DNA of 64,000 bases. Source: Corynebacterium sp. HS2168-gen11 (lineage in GTDB: Bacteria > Actinomycetota > Actinomycetes > Mycobacteriales > Mycobacteriaceae). The stretch covers positions 62,001 to 126,000 of the forward strand of contig NZ_JANUXR010000004.1 in NCBI RefSeq assembly GCF_024834075.1, written 5' to 3'. Positions 54,899 to 62,680 of this stretch are shown in pieces. Below the pieces are notes generated by a model, which did not search any database, was not told where the DNA came from, and saw only the letters and a program-made list of their open reading frames with translations. Position numbers and translations under genes: made by a program. The stretch's first letter is position 1. Each line of letters begins with the position of its first letter.

Positions 54899-56170
54899 TT
54901 GTCCCTGCTCGAATTTGATGCCGATCGCCTCGCTTCGTTTACCGAAGAAATCACAGCAAAATACGAGGAACTCAAAGCTCGTAATTTGAAATTAGACCTG
55001 ACGAGGGGCAAGCCTTCATCAGAGCAACTTGATTTCTCTAACGAGCTACTGAAGCTGCCAGCTGAAAACTACATTTCCGCCGACGGCACTGACTGCCGCA
55101 ACTACGGTGGCCTTAATGGAATCATGGATATTCGCAGCATCTGGGCAGAAACCCTCGGCCTGCCAGCCGATCTCGTCATCGCCGGCGATGCCTCGAGCCT
55201 TAATATTGAGTTCGATCTGATTTCCTGGTCCTACGCTTTCGGCAATAACGATTCGCCGCGCCCATGGTGTCAGGAAGAAACCTTAAAGTGGCTGTGCCCA
55301 GTTCCAGGCTACGACCGCCACTTCACCATCACTGAACACTTCGGTATCGAAATGATCCCAGTGCCGATGACCGACGAAGGCCCTGACATGGACATCGTCC
55401 GCGAACTCGTCAAGGACCCACAAGTCAAAGGCATGTGGACAGTCCCAGTGTTCGGCAACCCAACGGGCATTACCTTCAGCGAGCGCGTATGCCGCGAACT
55501 GGCCTTAATGGAGACTGCCGCACCTGACTTCCGCATCATGTGGGACAACGCCTACGCCGTCCACACGCTTACCGACGAGTTCCCGATTGTCCACAACGTC
55601 ATCGCCATGGCTGAAGAAGCTGGCAACCCTAACCGCTTCTGGTTCCTGTCGTCGACCTCGAAGATCACCCATGCCGGTTCCGGCGTCTCCTTCTTCGCAT
55701 CCTCGAAGGCAAACCTCGACTGGTACGGCAAGACCGCTAATGTGCGCGGCATCGGCCCTAATAAGATTAACCAGCTTGCGCACGCTCAATTCTTCGAATC
55801 AGCAGATGGCGTACGCGCGTTAATGCGTCAGCATGCGGCTTCGCTTGCACCAAAATTCGCACGTGTCCTGGAGATCTTGGATTCTCGACTCTCTGAATAT
55901 GACGTTGCAACGTGGTCAAAGCCAGAAGGTGGATATTTCATTTCTTTGGACGTGGTTGACGGTACTGCTGGTCGCGTCGTCAAGCTTGCCAAGGATGCAG
56001 GTATTGCGTTGACCGGTGCTGGTTCGTCGTTCCCATTAAAGCAGGATCCGAATGATCGAAACATCCGTTTGGCGCCTTCGCTGCCTCCGGTTGAGGAATT
56101 AGAGATCGCGATGGACGGCGTGGCGACGTGTGTGCTGTTGGCTGCGGCCGAGAAAGCGGCCTCCCATTAA
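54899..56170 (+). CDS. aspT: Aspartate aminotransferase AspT (subgroup 1c)
   Basis: PLP enzyme linking aspartate/glutamate and oxaloacetate/2-oxoglutarate. 423 residues from TTG 54899, chosen for GGAAGGTGATT upstream. LDLTRGKPS near 30, YGGLNGIMDIR near 78, FGNPTGITF near 190, IMWDNAYAVH near 215 and STSKITHAGSG (PLP Lys) near 255 identify the corynebacterial AspT rather than the AspB class. Upstream of dnaX, as in C. glutamicum. Confidence 0.9.
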   Translation: MSLLEFDADRLASFTEEITAKYEELKARNLKLDLTRGKPSSEQLDFSNELLKLPAENYISADGTDCRNYGGLNGIMDIRSIWAETLGLPADLVIAGDASSLNIEFDLISWSYAFGNNDSPRPWCQEETLKWLCPVPGYDRHFTITEHFGIEMIPVPMTDEGPDMDIVRELVKDPQVKGMWTVPVFGNPTGITFSERVCRELALMETAAPDFRIMWDNAYAVHTLTDEFPIVHNVIAMAEEAGNPNRFWFLSSTSKITHAGSGVSFFASSKANLDWYGKTANVRGIGPNKINQLAHAQFFESADGVRALMRQHAASLAPKFARVLEILDSRLSEYDVATWSKPEGGYFISLDVVDGTAGRVVKLAKDAGIALTGAGSSFPLKQDPNDRNIRLAPSLPPVEELEIAMDGVATCVLLAAAEKAASH

Positions 56171-56192
56171 GGGACGGCGTGGGTAAGACTGC

Positions 56193-56753
56193 GTGAATCT
56201 GCAAGAAACCACCGTTTGGGTGGAACAACTGTTTCCTGGGGAATTCAGCTACACGGAGTCGAAAGGCAATCGGCAGGTGCCAGAGTTTCATTTTGGTATC
56301 TGCCGGGTTGGCGCTGAGTCGGTGGCTGTCACCTTAGACGCTGCGAATATTGACACGGGCTTAGAAGCCGAGTCCCTTAATGTGAGGGCGGAGATATTCG
56401 TGGTTCACCGCGCCACCGACACTACGGCCCTGAAGCTCCTTAATGGGGCGGTGGGGATGCTGGCGGCGTCGCAAGGCTCCCTGCCCGCACAGCCCGGCAC
56501 CCTGCTTCCCGCATTAGGGGATGTCGTGGATTTGCCGCAGGATGTGTCGGTGCGGCACGGGCTGCTGGTGGTGCCGTTTGTGTGGAGCGGGCAGACGCCG
56601 CAGGTGCGCGAGTCGGATCGGTGGACCTTAATGGTGCAGTTGATTATGCTGACTCCTGATGAGTTCAATTATGCGGTGACCTATGGTGTTGAGGCGCTTC
56701 ACCAGCAGTTTTTGACCCAGGGCATCGATTTGCTGGACTGGGGACGTCCTTAA
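56193..56753 (+). CDS. Conserved hypothetical protein between aspT and dnaX
   Basis: 186 residues from GTG 56193. Soluble and slightly acidic with an even mix of strands and helices. No domain is recognised; it has the general look of a YbjN- or suppressor-fused-like beta/alpha protein but no motif supports this. Five repeat copies lie in its 560 bp, one of the highest densities in the window. Confidence 0.6.
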   Translation: MNLQETTVWVEQLFPGEFSYTESKGNRQVPEFHFGICRVGAESVAVTLDAANIDTGLEAESLNVRAEIFVVHRATDTTALKLLNGAVGMLAASQGSLPAQPGTLLPALGDVVDLPQDVSVRHGLLVVPFVWSGQTPQVRESDRWTLMVQLIMLTPDEFNYAVTYGVEALHQQFLTQGIDLLDWGRP

Positions 56754-56798
56754 TGGGGGAGGTGCTGAATAGCACCCCTTTCAGGTACTCTGGAACCC

Positions 56799-59207
56799 GT
56801 GGCTTTATATCGCAAGTATCGTCCTGGTTCCTTTGGTGAGCTGCTTGGTCAGGAGCAGGTGACCGTGCCGTTGTCCCGCGCGTTGGATAATGGCCGCATT
56901 AATCATGCGTATCTGTTTTCGGGTCCGCGCGGGTGTGGCAAGACGTCGTCGGCGCGCATTATGGCGCGTAGTCTGAATTGTGAGCAAGGCCCGACCTCGA
57001 CGCCGTGTGGAGTATGTAATTCTTGTATTGCGTTGGCCCCTAATGGGCCGGGGAATTTGGATGTTACTGAGCTTGACGCTGCCAGCCACAATAGCGTTGA
57101 TGATATGCGCGAGTTGCGCGATCGCGCGATGTTTGCCCCGGCCGAGTCGCGCTATCGCATTTTCATTATCGACGAGGCCCACATGGTCACCCGCCAGGGC
57201 TCAAATGCCTTGCTGAAGATTGTGGAGGAGCCGCCGGCTCACCTGATTTTCATTTTCGCCACCACTGAACCTGAAAAAGTCATTGGGACGATTCGTTCGC
57301 GCACGCATCATTATCCGTTCCGCCTCTTGACTCCTCAAGCGATGCGTCAGCTGCTGGAGCGCACTGTCGCCGCCGAGGGTATCCATGTTGAAGATTCGGT
57401 ATATCCGCTGGTTATCCGCGCCGGGGGTGGCTCGCCGCGCGACACGTTGTCGGTTCTCGATCAACTGTTCGCCGGCACCGACGCCAGCGGGCTTACCTAT
57501 GATCATGCTCGCCTGGTGCTCGGCGCCACCGACGATGCGCTTCTCGACGCCGCCATTGATGCACTTTCCGCCGCCGACCGCGCGGCATTGTTCACCACCG
57601 TCGATCGAGTGATTGAAGCAGGCCTATCCCCGCGTCGTTTCGCAGAGGACTTGCTTGAGCGACTCCGTGACCTTCTCGTCCTCCAAGCCGTCCCGCAAGC
57701 CATCGACGCCGGCCTTGTCGACGCCCCCACCGACCGCGCTGCCACCCTGCTTGCCGAAGCCGCCGCCTTTGACCAGCGCTCGCTGCCGCGGATTGCCGGC
57801 ATCCTCAACGAAGGCCTCTTCTCCATTAAGGGCGCGACGAGCCCGCGCTTGTTGCTGGAAATTTTGTGCGCCAAAATGCTTGTCGACGCCGCCCCGTCCA
57901 CCAGCACTCCTGTTCTCCAAACAGCTCCACCGAAGTACGAGCGCAAATCGGTGCGCGAAGCTCGTCTGAAAGCAGAAGCAGAACAACAGCGCTTAGCCGC
58001 AGAGCAAGCTGCAGCGGCACAACCGGTTGCGCCAGCGCCTGCGCCAGCGCCGACCGTGCCACAAGAACCAATGACACATCCAGCGCACTCAGCTGCGGCA
58101 CCGCAACCAGTTGCAGCTGAGCAAGCACCAACGGCTGCTGTGGCACCAACACCAGCACAAACTGCGGTGCCAGTGGAACAACCTACACCTGCGCCAATGC
58201 CTGCTGCGTCGCAACCACAAGTATCGCATCCAACACCTGAGCAGCAGCCTGTCTCCGCTCCGGCCACACCTCCGGCCGCACCTGCACCTGCGCCAACGCA
58301 GCCTGCGCCCGCTCCAACCGAGCAGCAACCGGCACCGGTCGCACCGCAACCAGAGCAGCACCCACACCCAACCCACGCCATCACCGACCCCGAGCAGCAA
58401 TATCAAGAAATTCGTGCTCAGTGGCTGAAAATCCGCAAGGACGCCGCGAAGCAGAATCAGGTGCTGGGCATTTTGCTCACGGAGGCGTATCCAATGGGCG
58501 TGCGCGATGGCGCGGTCATCCTCGGCCATCACACAGGCGCGCTCGCGCAGCGCTTGAACGCGGAATCGCATAGCAAGGTCCTCGTTGAACTGGTGCACAA
58601 ACATACTGGTATCACCCTCGACGTGCGCTGCGAGGTGGCTGTTGACCCAAAAGCGCTGGGGTTTTCGCACCCCGAACCCGTTGACCCCGAAATTTGGCGA
58701 CCGGAACTCCCGCGTGAACCTGAACCTAGCAGCGTCGTAAAGCTTGACGACGCCCCGTCGCAGTCCTCACCACCTCAGGATTCGACCTGGGGCCAACCAG
58801 CGCGCTTGGGTGATCAAGAGCCAGCTACCGACACAAGTAGCGCGCCGACTGCGGCCACGCCGGTGCTTGAGCAGCCAGCGCCGCAACCTTCGGAGTCTAG
58901 CACCACGCCGGCGCCTCCGACCGCAGCGCCTCAGACAGCCGATGAAACCGGCCGACCTCGGCGTTCGTGGCGCGACCGCCTTAATGGGGCGGACAGTGCG
59001 GTGGAGCCTTCGCCTGCCTGGGACGATGCCCCGCCACCTCCCGAGCCTGAGGACCACATGCCTCCCGAGCCACCGGAGTCCGTGATCGACGAGGAAGCTG
59101 AGATGCTTGAGCAGGCTGCCGTGGAGGAGGGCATGCGGGATCACCGTTCGGCCTTGGAGTTCGCGATGGATCTGGTCACCAATGAGTTAGGCGGGCAACC
59201 GATTTAG
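56799..59207 (+). CDS. dnaX: DNA polymerase III tau/gamma subunit
   Basis: Clamp-loader ATPase of 802 residues from GTG 56799. Walker A GPRGCGKTSSARI near 43, zinc cysteines CEQGPTSTPCGVCNSC near 63, and DEAHMVTRQGSNALLKIVEEPP near 125 are canonical. Residues 400-525 are an Ala/Pro/Gln-rich low-complexity linker, and 545-620 resemble the tau C-terminal domain. No slippery A-tract for a gamma frameshift was seen. The linker makes large antisense frames that are not genes. Confidence 0.94.
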   Translation: MALYRKYRPGSFGELLGQEQVTVPLSRALDNGRINHAYLFSGPRGCGKTSSARIMARSLNCEQGPTSTPCGVCNSCIALAPNGPGNLDVTELDAASHNSVDDMRELRDRAMFAPAESRYRIFIIDEAHMVTRQGSNALLKIVEEPPAHLIFIFATTEPEKVIGTIRSRTHHYPFRLLTPQAMRQLLERTVAAEGIHVEDSVYPLVIRAGGGSPRDTLSVLDQLFAGTDASGLTYDHARLVLGATDDALLDAAIDALSAADRAALFTTVDRVIEAGLSPRRFAEDLLERLRDLLVLQAVPQAIDAGLVDAPTDRAATLLAEAAAFDQRSLPRIAGILNEGLFSIKGATSPRLLLEILCAKMLVDAAPSTSTPVLQTAPPKYERKSVREARLKAEAEQQRLAAEQAAAAQPVAPAPAPAPTVPQEPMTHPAHSAAAPQPVAAEQAPTAAVAPTPAQTAVPVEQPTPAPMPAASQPQVSHPTPEQQPVSAPATPPAAPAPAPTQPAPAPTEQQPAPVAPQPEQHPHPTHAITDPEQQYQEIRAQWLKIRKDAAKQNQVLGILLTEAYPMGVRDGAVILGHHTGALAQRLNAESHSKVLVELVHKHTGITLDVRCEVAVDPKALGFSHPEPVDPEIWRPELPREPEPSSVVKLDDAPSQSSPPQDSTWGQPARLGDQEPATDTSSAPTAATPVLEQPAPQPSESSTTPAPPTAAPQTADETGRPRRSWRDRLNGADSAVEPSPAWDDAPPPPEPEDHMPPEPPESVIDEEAEMLEQAAVEEGMRDHRSALEFAMDLVTNELGGQPI

Positions 59208-59283
59208 TTGCCCTGTAAGTTTTGCGCGCGGCTGGTAGGCTTAAGTCCACTGAATACGTTACGAATGAAAGGTTTGGTGTTCC

Positions 59284-59604
59284 ATGGGACAACCAGATAT
59301 GTCACAAATCATCGCTGAGGCGCAGGCTATGCAGGCTCGTTTGCAGGTGGCGCAGCAGGAAATTTTGGCTTCGACCGTTGAAGGCGTTGCTGGAAATGGT
59401 CTGGTCAAGGCTACTATCGACGGTACGGGCAAGGCCATCGCATTAAACATCAGCCCTGAGGTTGTTGATCCTTCCGATCTCGACACCCTCCAGGATCTCG
59501 TGTTGGGCGCTTTGAGCGACGCTCACCAGAAGCTGGCCAAGCTCGCTGAAGAAAAGATGGGTCCTTTGGCCCAAGGCATGGACAGCTTGGGTGGCATTTT
59601 CTAA
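59284..59604 (+). CDS. ybaB: YbaB/EbfC-family nucleoid-associated protein
   Basis: 106 residues; DNA-binding dimer encoded between dnaX and recR in most bacteria. MSQIIAEAQAMQARLQVAQQ and VDPSDLDTLQDLVLGALSDAH are family segments. Confidence 0.93.
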   Translation: MGQPDMSQIIAEAQAMQARLQVAQQEILASTVEGVAGNGLVKATIDGTGKAIALNISPEVVDPSDLDTLQDLVLGALSDAHQKLAKLAEEKMGPLAQGMDSLGGIF

Positions 59605-59624
59605 GCCACACAAATATCGCTGAC

Positions 59625-59668
59625 AAGGCCGTATGAGCAGCACAATCTGCACCTCATACGGCCTTTTG
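59625..59668 (+). terminator. Terminator after ybaB
   Basis: 13-bp stem AAGGCCGTATGAG / CTCATACGGCCTT followed by TTTT; recR therefore needs its own promoter. Confidence 0.75.
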
Positions 59669-59763
59669 CATAAGCGCTGTGGCCGGTGAGGTCGCAATGG
59701 AAAGCCGGCAGGCTATGATTAAGAGCGCATATCCGTTACGTCCTTAATGGGGGAAGTTATATC

Positions 59764-60420
59764 GTGTTTGAAGGCCCACTCCAAGACCTCATCGACGAGT
59801 TTTCGCGACTACCAGGTATTGGCCCGAAAAGCGCGCAACGTCTCGCATTTCATTTGATGCGAGCGGAGCCTGCCGATATTGACCGCTTGCAGCAGGCATT
59901 AGGGGCGGTGCGTGATGGGGTGGCGTTTTGCCGCATTTGTTGTAATATTTCCGATGCTGATGTGTGCAAGATCTGCAATGATTCGCAGCGGGATCGTTCC
60001 GTGATTTGTGTGGTTGAGGAGCCGAAAGACGTTCAGGTCATTGAGCGCACTGGCGAGTTTCACGGCCGCTATCATGTCCTTAATGGGGCGCTGAATCCGA
60101 TACTGGGCATCGGCCCCCGCGAGCTCAACATCGCCCAATTGCTCCAGCGCATCGGCGGGGTGTTGCCAGACCGCGAGCTGGCGGATTCGACTGCGCAGGA
60201 GCCGTTGTTTGACACTGCCCCCGAGATCACCGAGGTGATTTTGGCTACTGATCCAAATACCGAGGGGGAGGCGACGGCGAGTTATCTGGTGCGACTGTTG
60301 CGCGACTTCCCAGATCTGATCATTTCGCGCCTGGCCTCTGGCATGCCGCTGGGCGGCGATTTGGAGTTCGTGGACGAGCTCACCCTGTCGCGCGCGCTGA
60401 CTGGCCGCTTCCGCCTATAA
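59764..60420 (+). CDS. recR: Recombination protein RecR
   Basis: 218 residues from GTG 59764; the ribosome site GGGGGAAG is part of a repeat copy (CCTTAATGGGGG). HhH region [14 protein letters not shown] near 20, zinc finger [16 protein letters not shown] near 57 and Toprim [17 protein letters not shown] near 83 are intact. With RecF/RecO it loads RecA at gaps. Confidence 0.95.
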   Translation: MFEGPLQDLIDEFSRLPGIGPKSAQRLAFHLMRAEPADIDRLQQALGAVRDGVAFCRICCNISDADVCKICNDSQRDRSVICVVEEPKDVQVIERTGEFHGRYHVLNGALNPILGIGPRELNIAQLLQRIGGVLPDRELADSTAQEPLFDTAPEITEVILATDPNTEGEATASYLVRLLRDFPDLIISRLASGMPLGGDLEFVDELTLSRALTGRFRL

Positions 60421-60423
60421 GAA

Positions 60424-60453
60424 ATCCTGGTAGCAACGTATCGCTACCAGGAT
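60424..60453. terminator. Hairpin between recR and gatD
   Basis: 11-bp perfect stem ATCCTGGTAGC / GCTACCAGGAT in a 40-bp convergent spacer. No strong T run, so terminator function is probable but not certain. Confidence 0.6.
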
Positions 60454-60460
60454 CTTGCAT

Positions 60461-61192
60461 TTAGCCTTGATGCAGGCGTTCGTGTCGCAGCTTTTCGACG
60501 ATATCCAGGTCCAAAGGCGCCAGATCCCTTAATGAGATTCCCATGGCTTGCGCAAGCAGCAAATCAGCAAGCTGTGGGTTTCGTGCCAGTGCCGGCCCGT
60601 GCATGTAGGTGCCAAGCACACTGCCTTGCACGGCTCCTTCGTAGAACTCCTGATCCGCAGCATCGGTATTACCACGGCCACGCGAGGTCATCCCTAATGG
60701 GTGAGCGTCAGGACCTAAGATGGTGCCACCTAAATGATTCTCAAAACCAGTGAGTTGTTGGTTCAGCGGCGCTGTCCAACCGGTACGCGTTGGGGTGGTT
60801 TGCACCTCGCCAATGGCGCGTTTCTGAAGGCTGCCAGTGACGACGTCGAGAAGCCCAGCACCTTCAATAATGCGACCGGAAGCGCGGAAGCTTTCCCCAA
60901 GAACCTGGAAGCCAGCGCAAACCGCGAAAATCGGGCGCTCGTTGCGTGCTGCGCGGTTGAGTCCACCGTCGGCGATAATATGCTCTGCCGCGAGGATCTG
61001 TGCGGTGTCTTCGCCGCCGCCGAGGCAGTAGATGTCGAGGTTTTCAGGGATGGCTTCACCCAGCTTGATGGTGTGGATTTCGGCGTCGATACCACGCATG
61101 CGTGCGCGTTGACGCAGCACAATGGAGTTACCATTATCGCCGTAGGTCCCTAATACGTCGGGGAGAACCAGGCCGATTGTCAGAGTTGCCAT
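60461..61192 (-). CDS. gatD: Lipid II isoglutaminyl synthase, glutaminase subunit GatD
   Basis: Class I glutamine amidotransferase of 243 residues that supplies ammonia to MurT for amidation of D-glutamate in peptidoglycan. Nucleophile in AVCAGFQVLGE near 92 and catalytic His in GTYMHGPALARNP near 202. Six bases after murT, in one operon. Confidence 0.92.
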   Translation of the reverse strand: MATLTIGLVLPDVLGTYGDNGNSIVLRQRARMRGIDAEIHTIKLGEAIPENLDIYCLGGGEDTAQILAAEHIIADGGLNRAARNERPIFAVCAGFQVLGESFRASGRIIEGAGLLDVVTGSLQKRAIGEVQTTPTRTGWTAPLNQQLTGFENHLGGTILGPDAHPLGMTSRGRGNTDAADQEFYEGAVQGSVLGTYMHGPALARNPQLADLLLAQAMGISLRDLAPLDLDIVEKLRHERLHQG

Positions 61193-61198
61193 GAGTAT

Positions 61199-62518
61199 TT
61201 ACGCTCCTTTGCTGGCCGCGCGAGCCAAGGCGCGCTTGAGATCACGGAATGCGGTGTAGTTTGCAAGGACTTCGATCCGTCCCGGTGGACACGCCTGAAT
61301 AGCGGCGACCATGTCGTCGATAAGCTCATGTTCGATTTCTGCATAGGTCAGGCGCACCGCTAAGTCGGTACCGCGCTCACCAGTCGCTTTGATCGGCAGA
61401 TCATCGAGATTTTCAAATTTGACGTCCCACAGCCATGAGAGGTCTTCGCCATCGGCAACCTGGCCGTTAATGGCGATGACTAAACCATCGGCGGTGCGAT
61501 CAACCATATTCATCGCTTCTTGCCAGCTGGCTGGATTCTTGGCCAGCAGTAGATGCGCGGTGTGCTCCCCAATGGTGATGGTGGAGTAGCGACCGGCAAC
61601 ATCATGCACAGCTGCAACTGCCTTAATTGCCGCAGTAAGGTCAATATCGAAGCAGGTGACAGCTGCCGCAATGGCTTGTGCCGCGTTGCCACGATTGACT
61701 TTGCCAGGCAACGACAACTGCAGTGGTTGCTCGCCTTCTGGGGAACGTAGCAGCTCATCGGTGGTGGACCAGGTTGGTGTTGGCCGACGGAATTCTGAGC
61801 CATCCTCTAACGTGCCAGTGGCGTACCAATCGCCATCATTGTGCACAATATTACTGTCGGTGCGTGGGCACGACACCGCATCGCCTTGCCAGCTTGAACC
61901 GGCAGACACCCACACCACATTCTTGGCGTCATAGGCGGCAGAGGTCATCCAAATATCATCAACATTAGCCACCACTGTCATCTCTGGGTGCGCGGCTACC
62001 GTCTCGCGCAAACGGCGTTCCACCGTATTAATCTCACCGACACGATCAAGCTGGTCGCGAGACAGATTCAGCAGCACTAAGCAGGTCGGTTTGAGTCGCT
62101 CGACGACAGATGGGACGTGCATTTCGTCGCATTCGAGAATGATGTGGCTGGCATCGCGTCCCGCCATTAAGGCGCTAATGATGCCGGCGTCCATGTTGTC
62201 GCCTTTGTCATTGGTTGCCACCGTGTGCGCCGTGCGAACTGCATTGGCAAGCATTCGAGTGGTGGTGGATTTACCGTTGGTGCCAGTGACAATGGCAACT
62301 GGACGATCCTTGCAGAGATTCGCCATGATCTCTGGGTCAATCTTTTCAGCGATCAGGCCGCCAATCATGCCACCGGAGCCACGCCCAGATTTTTGAGATG
62401 CCACGGTTGCCAGTTGTGCCAGGCCCACAGCAACAGTCGTGCGGGCTTTATCCAAACCGGCTGCGTGTGCGGCGTCGGTTGCCAGACGGGCAAGGGACGA
62501 AAGAGAAGGAAGCTTCAT
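61199..62518 (-). CDS. murT: Lipid II isoglutaminyl synthase, Mur ligase subunit MurT
   Basis: 439 residues from ATG 62518 with GGGG upstream; a TTG at 62527 is possible. ATP loop VTGTNGKSTTTRMLA near 79, LNLSRDQLDRVGE near 150 and the C-terminal DUF1727 domain (GEHTAHLLLAKNPASWQEA) mark MurT. The internal zinc-ribbon region normally has four cysteines, but here only CPRTDSN can be seen. Confidence 0.92.
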   Translation of the reverse strand: MKLPSLSSLARLATDAAHAAGLDKARTTVAVGLAQLATVASQKSGRGSGGMIGGLIAEKIDPEIMANLCKDRPVAIVTGTNGKSTTTRMLANAVRTAHTVATNDKGDNMDAGIISALMAGRDASHIILECDEMHVPSVVERLKPTCLVLLNLSRDQLDRVGEINTVERRLRETVAAHPEMTVVANVDDIWMTSAAYDAKNVVWVSAGSSWQGDAVSCPRTDSNIVHNDGDWYATGTLEDGSEFRRPTPTWSTTDELLRSPEGEQPLQLSLPGKVNRGNAAQAIAAAVTCFDIDLTAAIKAVAAVHDVAGRYSTITIGEHTAHLLLAKNPASWQEAMNMVDRTADGLVIAINGQVADGEDLSWLWDVKFENLDDLPIKATGERGTDLAVRLTYAEIEHELIDDMVAAIQACPPGRIEVLANYTAFRDLKRALARAASKGA

Positions 62519-62680
62519 AGTCCCCAAGTCTAGCTACATTTTTGGGGCGATCGAAACTACTGTGGCCAACTTAGCTATTTTTCAACCTTCCCCATTAAGG
62601 CCGGTTGCCGAACCAAGCTCCTTAATGGGGACGTCCACACTTGAGCTGTGCTTGACGACGCCGCCACGCACCGCGTATCG

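Larger units (their letters stand above)
10790..62661. repeat. Iterated 12-mer GCTTGACGACGC
   Basis: Exact copies start at 10790(-), 11698(+), 19310(+), 21231(+), 28989(-), 34332(+), 34556(-), 38954(+), 40241(-), 49394(-), 55974(-), 58742(+) and 62650(+). One-mismatch forms occur near 16965, 22126, 27974, 35299, 43977, 51362 and 63195. Copies at 11698, 38954 and 58742 extend to GCTTGACGACGCNNCGTCGCA, which can fold into a small hairpin. Confidence 0.85.

Noticed and set aside
57503..58670. Large minus-strand frames opposite dnaX rich in Gly/Cys/Arg
   Set aside because: They are shadows of the Ala/Pro-rich linker of DnaX.
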